The notes beneath the pieces are model-generated. The model had not been told where the DNA came from and ran no database searches. It saw only the letters and a program-made list of their open reading frames with translations. From Flavobacteriaceae bacterium NBU2977 (GTDB taxonomy: Bacteria > Bacteroidota > Bacteroidia > Flavobacteriales > Flavobacteriaceae): a DNA stretch of 64,000 nt. The stretch is taken from NCBI GenBank assembly GCA_019931105.1, contig JAIOUW010000004.1, positions 186,001 to 250,000 on the forward strand. The letters run 5' to 3'. The position numbers were made by a program, and so were the translations under genes. Shown here piece by piece: positions 51,378-59,556 of this stretch (position 1 is its first letter; each line of letters opens with the position of its first letter).

Positions 51378-54074
51378 TTAAATATTGGATCCGATATATA
51401 TATATCCACTGACCGGTTGAGTTTCTAGATCATTAAAACCTATTATGTAATAATAAGTTCCAGAAGGCAACATGCCTGAATTTCCAAGGGAATTGTCGGG
51501 CGCAAAACCTCCCCAATCATTTTTATAATCGTTCGATTCGTAGACTATATTGCCCCAGCGATTGAATATTTTGAGTTTATAAATGTAATTACATGCTTCA
51601 AGACCGGTTATTTCGAACAAGTCATTAATACCATCACCATTTGAAGTAATTGTCTTTGAGACTACCAAATCATCTAGATTACAGGGCATATCGGCATTTA
51701 CAATGATAATTTGGGTATGTGACATTTGATTTCCGGCATCATCGATGGCCGTCCATGTTCTTGTGATTTCATAACCGGTGGTGCAATCACGGTCATTTGT
51801 GGCGGTTTCGGTGAAGGTGACATCGGGGTCCATATCACAATTATCGATTGCGGTCAGAATCTCCGCATCTGGAACATTATCACAATCGACCGTAATATCC
51901 ATGGGAAGTTCTTCGACAAAGACCGGGGCCTCGATATCCATCAGGCATGGGTTCCCATTGACGGTGATAATCTGGGTATGTACAAGGCTGTTGCCACTAT
52001 CGTCGGTTGCCGTCCAAGTTCTTGTAATTTCATAACCGGTGGCACAATCACGGTTATTGGTCGCTGTTTCAGTGAAGGTTACCTCGGGGTCCATATCACA
52101 ATTATCGATTGCGGTCAGAATCTCCGCATCTGGAACATTATCACAATCGACCGTAATATCCATGGGAAGTTCTTCGACAAAGACCGGGGCCTCGATATCC
52201 ATCAGGCATGGGTTTCCATTGACGGTGATAATCTGGGTATGTACAAGGCTGTTGCCACTATCGTCGGTTGCCGTCCAAGTTCTTGTGATTTCATAACCCG
52301 TGGTGCAATCACGGTTATTGGTCGCTGTTTCATCAAAGGTAACAATGGGATTCATGTCGCAGTAGTCAGTGGCGGTCAAAACGGCCGGATCGGGCACTTC
52401 GTCACATTCGACGGTGATATCAGATGGCAGGCTTCCATCAAAGGTGGGTGCCTGAACGTCGGTAATGCTTATATTGATAATGGTTGCATCTTCATTTCCA
52501 ACACCACAATCATCGAAGGTGAACGAACTGTAGGCCATCTTTTGAGTTGTATTTATTTCGCCTGAAAATGAGGCCAAAGTTTGGGAACTCGATTCAAAAG
52601 TACATGCGGGGAGGCCGGCAAAATATGAATCATCTTGAACGCGCAAGGCATATTGTATGGTATAAGGAGCGCCCGACACATCGGTATATCCATCGGCTAC
52701 GGTGAAAGTCAACTCTCGTGTATTCGAGTCGAAATTATAGGTAATTTCGGCTGGCAACGGTTCGACGGAAACAAATTCCATTTCTGGAGGGATGGTTGTT
52801 GTAAAAGTCAAATCTCGAATGTTATCATTACCTGTATTGGCAACATCCAAATATATTTGAACGGTTTCGCCCGCCCTTGGGTTTTCATTTGAGGCCATCG
52901 CATACAATTCCAATTGGTTTAACGAGGGTTCCCAAACTTCTACCGCCATACCCAAAAGATACAGCCCGTATGTTTCTTGGTTCGAAGTCATTCTGACCAC
53001 GGCAGAGGTTTGATTGTTGGTTATCAATCGATTGCCAGAGTTTTCAAGGTCAAAGAGAGCGGCGTCATACCCAAGAGTATTGGTGCTGGCCGGCATTCTA
53101 TCCAAAAAATCGGTTCCGTATGTGGTTATCGAGCTATTGAAAAAATTATCGGCAAGACGCATGGGTGTTGAAAGCGGTTCCCAAATACCATTGGTGTTCA
53201 AAATCAACAACTGGTCTTGGCTAATACCACGATCTCCTTCAAAAGACCCTATAACCATGTTGGCCTTGACCTGTCCGTTCGGAACAGTCTGAAAACCATT
53301 AAATGTCACGTCAAAATTGTTTTGGGCGGCCGTGATGTGCGCGTAGCCATCAAATAAAGTAATATTCTTTTGCGGCAAAGTAGGACTTTGATATACAAAG
53401 ACGATCTGCCATCCGCCCGATGTTCCAACGTTTCCACCATCATGGCCGAGCAAGCGGCCTTCGGTCGCTTTTACATTTGCTACTTGGTATTTGCCAAACG
53501 GGTCGCTCAAGCCCTGTACCCAACTCGTAATATCTTTAACGCATATATAGGGGTCGTTGACAAAATGCTCGTCCCTACCTCGATATATAACCTCATCGGC
53601 TGTCAAAGTCGCGTCATAGGTCGTTGAACCAGGAAGCATCATTTTAATTTCATTGTAGTTCCAAGCAGGTTCGATTCCTCCATCTCCGGCAAGCACGTTA
53701 CCACCTCCATCAACTTCATATTCCTTATCAGCGGCCGACCAATAAAGAAACACACGTTCAATGGTCATACATGTGTTGCCAGGAGCGGGGTTGGCCAAAT
53801 TGGCACTACTTGAATTGAATGTTGTCGGGTCGCTATCGATATCGACAAAAACATTGTCATCAAAATCATGGTTGCTTTCCGTACCGTTGTAATTATCGGT
53901 CGCGTCTCTCGACAGTACGTTGTTGGCGATCATGGTAAAATCACCGTTCAACGTTTCTGAATACCTGGGTGTAAAGTCTTTTTTCAATTGAGCGTTGACG
54001 AAGAACGAGGTCAACGCGCAAACAATAAATGAAATCTTGGTGAAGGTATTTTGTTGAAGTAAAAGTTTCTTCAT
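51378..54074 (-). CDS. Large T9SS type B surface protein with HYR-like repeats
   Basis: The protein is 898 residues from ATG 54074, chosen because a signal peptide follows (MKKLLLQQNTFTKISFIVC...FVNAQ); an upstream ATG at 54104 would add ten residues (MVGKIHNVII). After an N-terminal domain of about 380 residues (TIERVFLYWSAADKEYEVDG, GGWQIVFVYQSPTLPQKNI) comes a DUF11-like domain (YLDVANTGNDNIRDLTFTT), then three HYR-like modules of 87 residues with PSDITVECDEVPD or MDITVDCDNVPDAEILTAID and four conserved cysteines each, then the type B sorting domain (TSNGDGINDLFEITGLE, LKIFNRWGNIVYE, GTYYYII). The PorP/SprF gene follows directly. A surface adhesin or display protein is the likely role. Confidence 0.9.
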   Translation of the reverse strand: MKKLLLQQNTFTKISFIVCALTSFFVNAQLKKDFTPRYSETLNGDFTMIANNVLSRDATDNYNGTESNHDFDDNVFVDIDSDPTTFNSSSANLANPAPGNTCMTIERVFLYWSAADKEYEVDGGGNVLAGDGGIEPAWNYNEIKMMLPGSTTYDATLTADEVIYRGRDEHFVNDPYICVKDITSWVQGLSDPFGKYQVANVKATEGRLLGHDGGNVGTSGGWQIVFVYQSPTLPQKNITLFDGYAHITAAQNNFDVTFNGFQTVPNGQVKANMVIGSFEGDRGISQDQLLILNTNGIWEPLSTPMRLADNFFNSSITTYGTDFLDRMPASTNTLGYDAALFDLENSGNRLITNNQTSAVVRMTSNQETYGLYLLGMAVEVWEPSLNQLELYAMASNENPRAGETVQIYLDVANTGNDNIRDLTFTTTIPPEMEFVSVEPLPAEITYNFDSNTRELTFTVADGYTDVSGAPYTIQYALRVQDDSYFAGLPACTFESSSQTLASFSGEINTTQKMAYSSFTFDDCGVGNEDATIINISITDVQAPTFDGSLPSDITVECDEVPDPAVLTATDYCDMNPIVTFDETATNNRDCTTGYEITRTWTATDDSGNSLVHTQIITVNGNPCLMDIEAPVFVEELPMDITVDCDNVPDAEILTAIDNCDMDPEVTFTETATNNRDCATGYEITRTWTATDDSGNSLVHTQIITVNGNPCLMDIEAPVFVEELPMDITVDCDNVPDAEILTAIDNCDMDPDVTFTETATNDRDCTTGYEITRTWTAIDDAGNQMSHTQIIIVNADMPCNLDDLVVSKTITSNGDGINDLFEITGLEACNYIYKLKIFNRWGNIVYESNDYKNDWGGFAPDNSLGNSGMLPSGTYYYIIGFNDLETQPVSGYIYIGSNI
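51823..52286. repeat. Near-identical 261-base tandem repeats in the T9SS surface protein gene
   Basis: Bases 51823-51953 and 52084-52214 are identical (131 bases, offset 261), and after a single mismatch identity continues to 52025/52286. The unit encodes one 87-residue HYR-like module; the adjoining copy further along is more diverged. This indicates recent duplication or gene conversion between modules. Confidence 0.88.
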
Positions 54075-54482
54075 AATTATCACGTTATGGATCTTACCGA
54101 CCATCGCCCTATAATTAGAAGCTACATTATGTTCTTTACCCGAAATATTATAAATGTGTTGTCAAGGTCAAGTTCAAGCTGTAGCATCTAGATTATTTTG
54201 GGGAATAATAAAGTGCTTTTTGTCGTTATTCAAGATTTGGTTAATACTATACAAAGAACTGGTGAAAGCTCGCCAAGACGTAAATAGGCCGATGAACGAT
54301 AACATTTTTCGACGAAAAAAGTTACTCATGGATAAAGTGCAAACTTTAGCGGTTCACCGTAAACCAGTACTATCGGATGTCATGTAAAAAAAGTCGATTA
54401 TCGGAAGATATTTTGACTTGATCCTAATGTTCTAGCTGTCGGATAAATTGTTTAATTTTGAAACTTTGTAAAAACAAAGTAT
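54075..54482. other. Divergent intergenic region
   Basis: This 408-base stretch separates the minus-strand surface protein gene from clpP. It holds the clpP -7 candidate near its right end. A plus-strand frame of 77 codons at 54154-54387 lacks coding character and is not called. No RNA gene or strong hairpin was seen. Confidence 0.45.
54453..54460 (+). promoter_or_regulatory. Candidate -7 element for clpP
   Basis: TAATTTTG matches TAnnTTTG exactly, 22 bases upstream of the clpP ATG. A TTG with normal -33 spacing was not found. Confidence 0.4.
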
Positions 54483-55031
54483 ATGGGTTCAAAGAAGGGA
54501 AAAGTACAAGAAGCAATCGATGAGAAGTTGCTTGAAGAAAGAAAAGTATTTCTGTGGGGTATGGTCGACGATGACTCGGCCAAACATGTAATCGACCGTT
54601 TGTTGTACCTAGATATGCAGAACAATAAAGAAATTCAGTTGTTTATTAACAGCCCAGGGGGGTATGTTACCTCTGGTTTCGCAATGTACGATACCATAAA
54701 GTCCCTTAAGAGTCCGGTGTCGACTATTTGTACCGGTCTGGCCGCTTCTATGGGCAGTATTTTATTGTCTGTGGGAAAAAAAGGGAGGCGTTTTATTCAG
54801 CCCCATGCCCAAGTGATGATCCATCAGCCCAGCGGCGGTGCCAGGGGGCAAGCCTCGAATATTGAAATCCAGGCCAAGGAAATCATCAAGACCAAGGAGT
54901 TGAGCGCCAAGATACTTGCGGAAAATTGTGGTCAAAAATATGAAAAGGTCTTAAGGGATTTTGACCGCGATTTTTGGATGAATGCCGAAGAATCGATCGA
55001 ATATGGAATAGTCGACGGTATTTTAGAATAA
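54483..55031 (+). CDS. clpP: ClpP-family serine protease subunit, shortened N-terminus
   Basis: A 182-residue ClpP-type protease with the full catalytic triad: Ser in LAASMGSILLS, His in QVMIHQPSGGARGQ, and Asp in the segment RDFDRDFWM. The oxyanion motif INSPGGYVTSGFAMYD is normal. The N-terminal region before ERKVFLWG is only about 20 residues and hydrophilic (MGSKKGKVQEAIDEKLLEE), so it lacks most of the axial-gating loop of canonical ClpP. It stands alone, not next to clpX or tig, and is probably a second ClpP paralogue forming its own or mixed rings. It has its own terminator. Confidence 0.9.
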   Translation: MGSKKGKVQEAIDEKLLEERKVFLWGMVDDDSAKHVIDRLLYLDMQNNKEIQLFINSPGGYVTSGFAMYDTIKSLKSPVSTICTGLAASMGSILLSVGKKGRRFIQPHAQVMIHQPSGGARGQASNIEIQAKEIIKTKELSAKILAENCGQKYEKVLRDFDRDFWMNAEESIEYGIVDGILE

Positions 55032-55058
55032 TTAATAAATAAGATTACATCGAAATCA

Positions 55059-55093
55059 AAAAGTCCTTCGCAGTTTAAATGTGAAGGACTTTT
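55059..55093 (+). terminator. Intrinsic terminator of clpP
   Basis: AAAAGTCCTTCGCA (55059-55072) pairs with TGTGAAGGACTTTT (55080-55093), 14 pairs with one G-T wobble and a seven-base loop, ending in four T. It lies 27 bases after the clpP stop. Confidence 0.85.
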
Positions 55094-55233
55094 CTTGGAT
55101 ATATATAGACGCTCTCGCGGAATGTTCAAAATATATACGCAAGTGATAACACCTTTAGATGTTGTTGCGTGTTAAATTACCGTAAAGAAATTCATTACTT
55201 TTATCTTTTAATATTTTCATCACTATCCGTATT

Positions 55234-56577
55234 ATGAGCCAAACCCCCAAAGAAATTGCAATTATAGGATCGGGATTGGTTGGTTCTTTATTGGCGATAT
55301 ATCTTAGAAAAGCCGGGCATAAGGTCACAGTCTTTGATCGGCGTCCTGATATACGTACCGTCGATTTTTCTGGCCGTTCCATCAATCTGGCAATGAGCAA
55401 TAGGGGTTGGCGGGCACTTCGACAGGTAGGTCTTGAGGAAGAAATCAAGAAAATAGCTATTCCACTGTACAAAAGGGCCATGCATGTAATCGGTAAGGAA
55501 ATGTACTTTCAACCGTATGGAAAGGAGGGAGAAGCGATATGGTCGATATCTAGAGGTGTGTTGAACCGCAGCATGATAGATTTGGCCGAAGGGGCAGGAG
55601 CCAAATTCCGCTTTGATGAAAAGGTTTGGGATGTAGATTTGCCAAATGCCAAATTGTATACAGGAGAGACCGAAAAGGGCGAATGGAAGGAGTATGATTA
55701 CGATATTGTATTTGGCTGTGATGGTGCATTTTCAAGGGTGCGGCATAAAATGCAACGCCGAAGCCACTTCGATTACTGTCAAGATTTCATTGATGTCGGC
55801 TATAAAGAACTGACCATTCCGGCGAACGAAGATGGTACCCATAAATTGGACAAACATTCGTTTCATATTTGGCCAAGAGGAAGGTTTATGTTCATTGCCA
55901 TGCCCAATCTTGACGGAAGCTTTACCTGTACATTGTTCATGCCCTTTGAAGGAGAAGTCTCGTTCGAGAATATTAAGACCAAGACCGATGCGACGGAATT
56001 TTTCAAGAAGTATTTTCCTAATGTTAGTAGGGATATTGAAAATTTGATCGGAGATTTTTTCAAAAACCCCACCAGTGCTCTGGTCACGATGAAATGCTAC
56101 CCATGGACATACTGGAACAAAGTGGCACTTGTAGGGGACTCGGCCCATGCCGTGGTTCCTTTTTATGGACAAGGCATGAATGCCGGTTTTGAAGACATCT
56201 TCGTTCTCAATAAATTGATGGATGCCCATGGAGACAATTGGGAACAAATTTTTATAGAGTATCAAGAGACTAGAAAACCGAATGCCGATGCCATTGCAGA
56301 ATTGAGTTATCGAAATTTCGTCGAAATGAGCAGCAGAACAAGTGACCCCAAGTTTTTGCTTCAAAAAAGGATTGAAAAAAACTTTGCCGAAAAACATCCT
56401 GATAAATGGATTCCGGCCTACTCACGGGTCACCTTTTCTGAACGGTCATATGTTGAGGCTTTGGCCATTGGCGATGTTCAGGAGGCAATAATGAAGGAAG
56501 TAATGAAAATTCCCGATATTGAATCCAAATGGGATAGTGCCGAGGTCGAACGAAAAATCTTGGATCTATTGAAATAA
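55234..56577 (+). CDS. kmo: Kynurenine 3-monooxygenase
   Basis: The 447-residue FAD-dependent aromatic hydroxylase converts kynurenine to 3-hydroxykynurenine with NADPH and O2. The FAD/NAD GxGxxG motif is IIGSGLVGSLLAIYLRKAGH at 10-29, the DG motif appears as VFGCDGAFSRVRHKM, and the second FAD motif as ALVGDSAHAVVPFYGQGMNAGFEDI. Length and the membrane-less bacterial C-terminus fit KMO. Its product is the preferred substrate of kynU elsewhere in the window. It stands as a single gene between two terminators. Confidence 0.93.
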   Translation: MSQTPKEIAIIGSGLVGSLLAIYLRKAGHKVTVFDRRPDIRTVDFSGRSINLAMSNRGWRALRQVGLEEEIKKIAIPLYKRAMHVIGKEMYFQPYGKEGEAIWSISRGVLNRSMIDLAEGAGAKFRFDEKVWDVDLPNAKLYTGETEKGEWKEYDYDIVFGCDGAFSRVRHKMQRRSHFDYCQDFIDVGYKELTIPANEDGTHKLDKHSFHIWPRGRFMFIAMPNLDGSFTCTLFMPFEGEVSFENIKTKTDATEFFKKYFPNVSRDIENLIGDFFKNPTSALVTMKCYPWTYWNKVALVGDSAHAVVPFYGQGMNAGFEDIFVLNKLMDAHGDNWEQIFIEYQETRKPNADAIAELSYRNFVEMSSRTSDPKFLLQKRIEKNFAEKHPDKWIPAYSRVTFSERSYVEALAIGDVQEAIMKEVMKIPDIESKWDSAEVERKILDLLK

Positions 56578-56605
56578 AAAAGCCGCCCTTAAGGCGGCTT
56601 TTTTT
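56576..56605 (+). terminator. Bidirectional terminator between kmo and the zinc-ribbon-like gene
   Basis: AAAAAAGCCGCC (56576-56587) pairs with GGCGGCTTTTTT (56593-56604) around a five-base loop (CTTAA). With A-runs and T-runs at each side it can end both kmo and the convergent gene whose stop is at 56626. Confidence 0.93.
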
Positions 56606-56625
56606 ATCATCTGACTATTACTTAT

Positions 56626-57405
56626 CTATAATTTGGAGAACAATTTCTCCATTTTCTCCTGTTCTTCTTCAGCCAAAATAGGGTCGACTAGAATTCGCCC
56701 GCTATGTTCATCGGTAATGATTTTTTTTCGTGAAGCGATTTCTACCTGCACCTGGGGCGGTATCGTAAAGAAAGAACCTCCCGAAGCACCTCTTTCAATA
56801 GGCACTACCGCCAATCCGTTTTTCACGTTGTTCCTGATCCGTACATAGGCCTTTACAAGACGTTCTTCGATTTGCTCTTGGTATTTTTCGGATTTTTCAA
56901 GCAGTGCCTTCTCTTCTTTTTCGGTTTCGGCCAAAATGGCGTTCAATTCGTTTTTTTTGTGCTTCAAGTGCTCTTCGCGCTCCGATAGTTTTTCTTTCGT
57001 CTCGGCAATGACTTCCTTTTTTTGTTCGATCTGTGCCTTGAATTCTTTGATGTTCTTTTCGGCTAATTGAATCTCAAGTTCTTGAAACTCAAGTTCTTTG
57101 GTAATCGAGTTGAATTCACGACTGTTGCGAACATTCTTTTGTTGCTCGGTATATTTTTTGATCAAGGCCTTTGATTCGTCGATCAGGTTCTTTTTGGCCC
57201 CGATTTCAAAGTTTATAGTTTCAAGATCGGTCTTTAACTTATCCATTCTTGTTTTAAGTCCCAATACTTCGTCCTCGAGATCCTCCACTTCAAGTGGAAG
57301 CTCGCCTCGAACGTTGCGTATTTCGTCAACCCTTGAATCGATTAGCTGCAAATCGTATAATGCCCTTAATTTGTCTTCAACGGTAACTTCTGCTTTTTTT
57401 GCCAT
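56626..57405 (-). CDS. Coiled-coil protein of the C4-zinc-ribbon family without cysteines
   Basis: The 259-residue protein is mostly a long antiparallel coiled coil (residues about 30-195, e.g. LEDEVLGLKTRMDKLKTDLE, KEVIAETKEKLSEREEHLK). The C-terminal domain is that of the DUF164/CdsZ family: VVPIERGASGGSFFTIPPQV followed by SRKKIITDEHSGRILVD. In other phyla the two CxxC pairs in this domain bind zinc; here all four positions are Ala, Gly, Ser or other residues and the whole protein contains no cysteine. It is therefore not a zinc binder, though the fold (IPPQV, SGRIL) is kept. It lies 2 bases downstream of the Nif3-like gene. Function uncertain. Confidence 0.9.
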   Translation of the reverse strand: MAKKAEVTVEDKLRALYDLQLIDSRVDEIRNVRGELPLEVEDLEDEVLGLKTRMDKLKTDLETINFEIGAKKNLIDESKALIKKYTEQQKNVRNSREFNSITKELEFQELEIQLAEKNIKEFKAQIEQKKEVIAETKEKLSEREEHLKHKKNELNAILAETEKEEKALLEKSEKYQEQIEERLVKAYVRIRNNVKNGLAVVPIERGASGGSFFTIPPQVQVEIASRKKIITDEHSGRILVDPILAEEEQEKMEKLFSKL

Positions 57406-57407
57406 AC

Positions 57408-58502
57408 TTATAAATACTTGATGGGATTGGTTTTACTTTCCGATAAACGGATTGCAAAATTAGGAATTTTTTCGGTAAGATAATCAACTAAAAGATTTTT
57501 TGTAAACTGCTCCGTTTCAAAGTGTCCGATATCTGCGATTATCATCTTTTTCTCGGCCTCAAAGAATTGGTGGTATTTAACATCTGCGGTGATAAAGAGG
57601 TCCGCTCCGGCCGATTTTGCCTTAGCGATCGCGAAAGCCCCACTGCCACCTAGAACCGCCACCTTTTTTATCTTTTTGCGAAGCAACTCGGAGTGTCTGA
57701 TGTTAGAAACCTTCATCTTTTCCTTAACGAACAACAGAAACTCTTTGGCGTCGATCGATTTTGGCAATTCACCGACCATGCCCATGCCAATAGTTTGGTC
57801 TGAATTTTCAAGGGTGAAAATTTCGTAGGCCACTTCTTCGTAAGGGTGGTTCTCAAAAAGTGCCCTAAGAACCGATTTTTCTTCCGATTTGGAGAATACG
57901 ACATTGATCTGGGTCTCTTTCTCATGGTGGGTCGTGCCTATTTCCCCTTTGGCGGGATTGGCATTTTCGCCTGCTTTAAAACTTCCTGATCCGTTCGTAG
58001 TGAAACTGCAATTACTATAGTTGCCCATTTTTCCGGCCCCAGCGGCGAACAAAGCATTTAGCAATCGCATCGTATCGGCTTCAGGAACATAAGTGGTCAA
58101 TTTTTTGACCGTACCTTTTTGCGGAATCAGTATCCTTGGATTGCCGATACCCAAAATTTCACAAATTTTGGCATTGACACCCATATTCGAATTGTCCAAG
58201 GCGGTGTGCATACTATAAATCGCGATGTTGTTTTGAATCGCCTTGATGACCACCCGTTCAACATAGGTGGCACCGGTCAATTTTTTTAATCCTGAAAAAA
58301 TGATGGGATGAAAACTGACAATAAGATTGCATTTTTTGGTAATAGCCTCGTCGATGACATTTTCCAAAGTGTCCAAGGTAACTAAGATACCCGATACCTG
58401 CATATTCTTTTCGCCCACTAAGAGTCCCACATTGTCAAAATCTTCAGCATAGCACAGAGGAGCCAATTCTTCAAGTATATCGGTAACTTCTTTTACTGTC
58501 AT
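57408..58502 (-). CDS. Nif3-like dinuclear metal centre protein
   Basis: The 364-residue protein has the Nif3/YbgI fold: metal ligands in NLIVSFHPIIFSGLKKL, IYSMHTALDNSNMGVN, and the C-terminal IADIGHFETEQFTKNLL. An internal PII-like insert domain lies between (residues about 130-230, KLTTYVPEADTMRLLNALFAAG, FENHPYEEVAYEIFTLE), giving the long form typical of Bacteroidota and Firmicutes. Often annotated as GTP cyclohydrolase I type 2, but the true reaction is not established. It is followed at once by the coiled-coil gene, so these two form an operon; this pairing is conserved in many Bacteroidota. Confidence 0.92.
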   Translation of the reverse strand: MTVKEVTDILEELAPLCYAEDFDNVGLLVGEKNMQVSGILVTLDTLENVIDEAITKKCNLIVSFHPIIFSGLKKLTGATYVERVVIKAIQNNIAIYSMHTALDNSNMGVNAKICEILGIGNPRILIPQKGTVKKLTTYVPEADTMRLLNALFAAGAGKMGNYSNCSFTTNGSGSFKAGENANPAKGEIGTTHHEKETQINVVFSKSEEKSVLRALFENHPYEEVAYEIFTLENSDQTIGMGMVGELPKSIDAKEFLLFVKEKMKVSNIRHSELLRKKIKKVAVLGGSGAFAIAKAKSAGADLFITADVKYHQFFEAEKKMIIADIGHFETEQFTKNLLVDYLTEKIPNFAIRLSESKTNPIKYL

Positions 58503-58523
58503 TTTGTTTTTTTACGAGTCGTT

Positions 58524-58531
58524 CAAAGATA
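58524..58531 (-). promoter_or_regulatory. Candidate -7 element for the Nif3-like operon
   Basis: Reads TATCTTTG on the minus strand, exact TAnnTTTG, 21 bases upstream of the Nif3-like ATG. A TTG at 58555-58557 on the minus strand could be a -33 element with a rather long 23-base spacer; it lies inside the start of the divergent lpxK gene. Confidence 0.45.
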
Positions 58532-58551
58532 AAATATTATAATTTCGTTGT

Positions 58552-59556
58552 GTGCAACTCCTTAGAAAAATAGCTTTTCCGATTTCGTTGATATACGCCG
58601 CCGTGGTCCACGTTCGAAATCTTCTTTATGATTTAAACATTTTTGAATCGAAATCTTTTAAAACACCGACTATTTGCGTCGGAAATTTGAGTGTCGGTGG
58701 TACAGGTAAGACCCCGATGGTCGAATACTTGGTGGCCCTTTTGACTAAAGAATACAAGGTTGCGGTTCTAAGCCGGGGTTATAAAAGAAAATCCAAGGGG
58801 TTTGTACTTGCCTCGCCCAATAACACCGTTGAAGATATTGGGGATGAACCTTATCAAATACATTCGAAGTACAATGAAGTGCCTGTTGCCGTTGATGTTG
58901 ATAGAAGGAACGGAATCTCAAAACTTGAAGAACTGGTCAAACCCGATATCATTATCTTAGATGATGCTTTTCAGCATCGTAAGGTATCGCCCACCATTTC
59001 CATTCTTTTGACCTCGTATGGCAGTTTGTACAATGACGATTGGTATTTGCCCACCGGAAATCTTAGGGATAGCAAGCGGGAAGCTCGTCGGGCGCATATC
59101 ATAATCGTTACTAAATGTCCTCACGACCTTTCCGAGAAGGCCCAAAAGGCGATGATCTCAAAATTAAGGCCCCGCGGCGACCAAATGATCTTGTTCAGTT
59201 GTCTGAAATATAGTAATGTTCATTCTGAAAAAGGGGTTCAAACGGAAGTTGATTCTTTGAAGAAAATGAAAATTACCTTGGTTACCGGGATAGCCAATCC
59301 GGAACCGTTGGTAGAGTACTTGAAAAACAAAGGGCTTTTATTCGAGCACCTTAGCTTCAAGGACCATTATTTCTTTACTCAAGAGGATATTGAAATATTG
59401 AATGCCAAAGATTACGTTTTAACCACTGAAAAAGATTATGTTAGGCTGAAAGGTAGGGTCAGAAACTTACATTATATAAGCGTCGGGCATTCTTTTCTGA
59501 ATGATGGCGAAGCTGTTCTGAGCGCTGAATTGAAAAAATCGATCAAGCAGTGTTAG
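58552..59556 (+). CDS. lpxK: Tetraacyldisaccharide 4'-kinase (lipid A kinase)
   Basis: The 334-residue membrane-associated kinase phosphorylates the 4' position of tetraacyldisaccharide-1-phosphate in lipid A synthesis. The N-terminal amphipathic helix precedes RNLLYDLNIF, the Walker A loop is GNLSVGGTGKTPMVEYL, and further family segments are LSRGYKRKSKGFVL, GDEPYQI and ILDDAFQHRKVSP. The start codon is GTG at 58552, the earliest in-frame start with proper family alignment (MQLLRKIAFPISLIY). The 3' end overlaps the sensor-kinase gene tail-to-tail by 14 bases. Confidence 0.94.
   Translation: MQLLRKIAFPISLIYAAVVHVRNLLYDLNIFESKSFKTPTICVGNLSVGGTGKTPMVEYLVALLTKEYKVAVLSRGYKRKSKGFVLASPNNTVEDIGDEPYQIHSKYNEVPVAVDVDRRNGISKLEELVKPDIIILDDAFQHRKVSPTISILLTSYGSLYNDDWYLPTGNLRDSKREARRAHIIIVTKCPHDLSEKAQKAMISKLRPRGDQMILFSCLKYSNVHSEKGVQTEVDSLKKMKITLVTGIANPEPLVEYLKNKGLLFEHLSFKDHYFFTQEDIEILNAKDYVLTTEKDYVRLKGRVRNLHYISVGHSFLNDGEAVLSAELKKSIKQC

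Noticed and set aside
51778-52296. Two identical 85-codon plus-strand frames
   Set aside because: They are shadows of the duplicated HYR-like modules on the minus strand and have no coding signs of their own.
54075-54104. ATG at 54104 as start of the T9SS surface protein
   Set aside because: It would put ten residues in front of a well-formed signal peptide that starts at the ATG at 54074.
54154-54387. 77-codon plus-strand frame between the T9SS surface protein and clpP
   Set aside because: No family, no upstream signal, cysteine-rich odd composition, and it stands in a divergent promoter region; no support as a gene.
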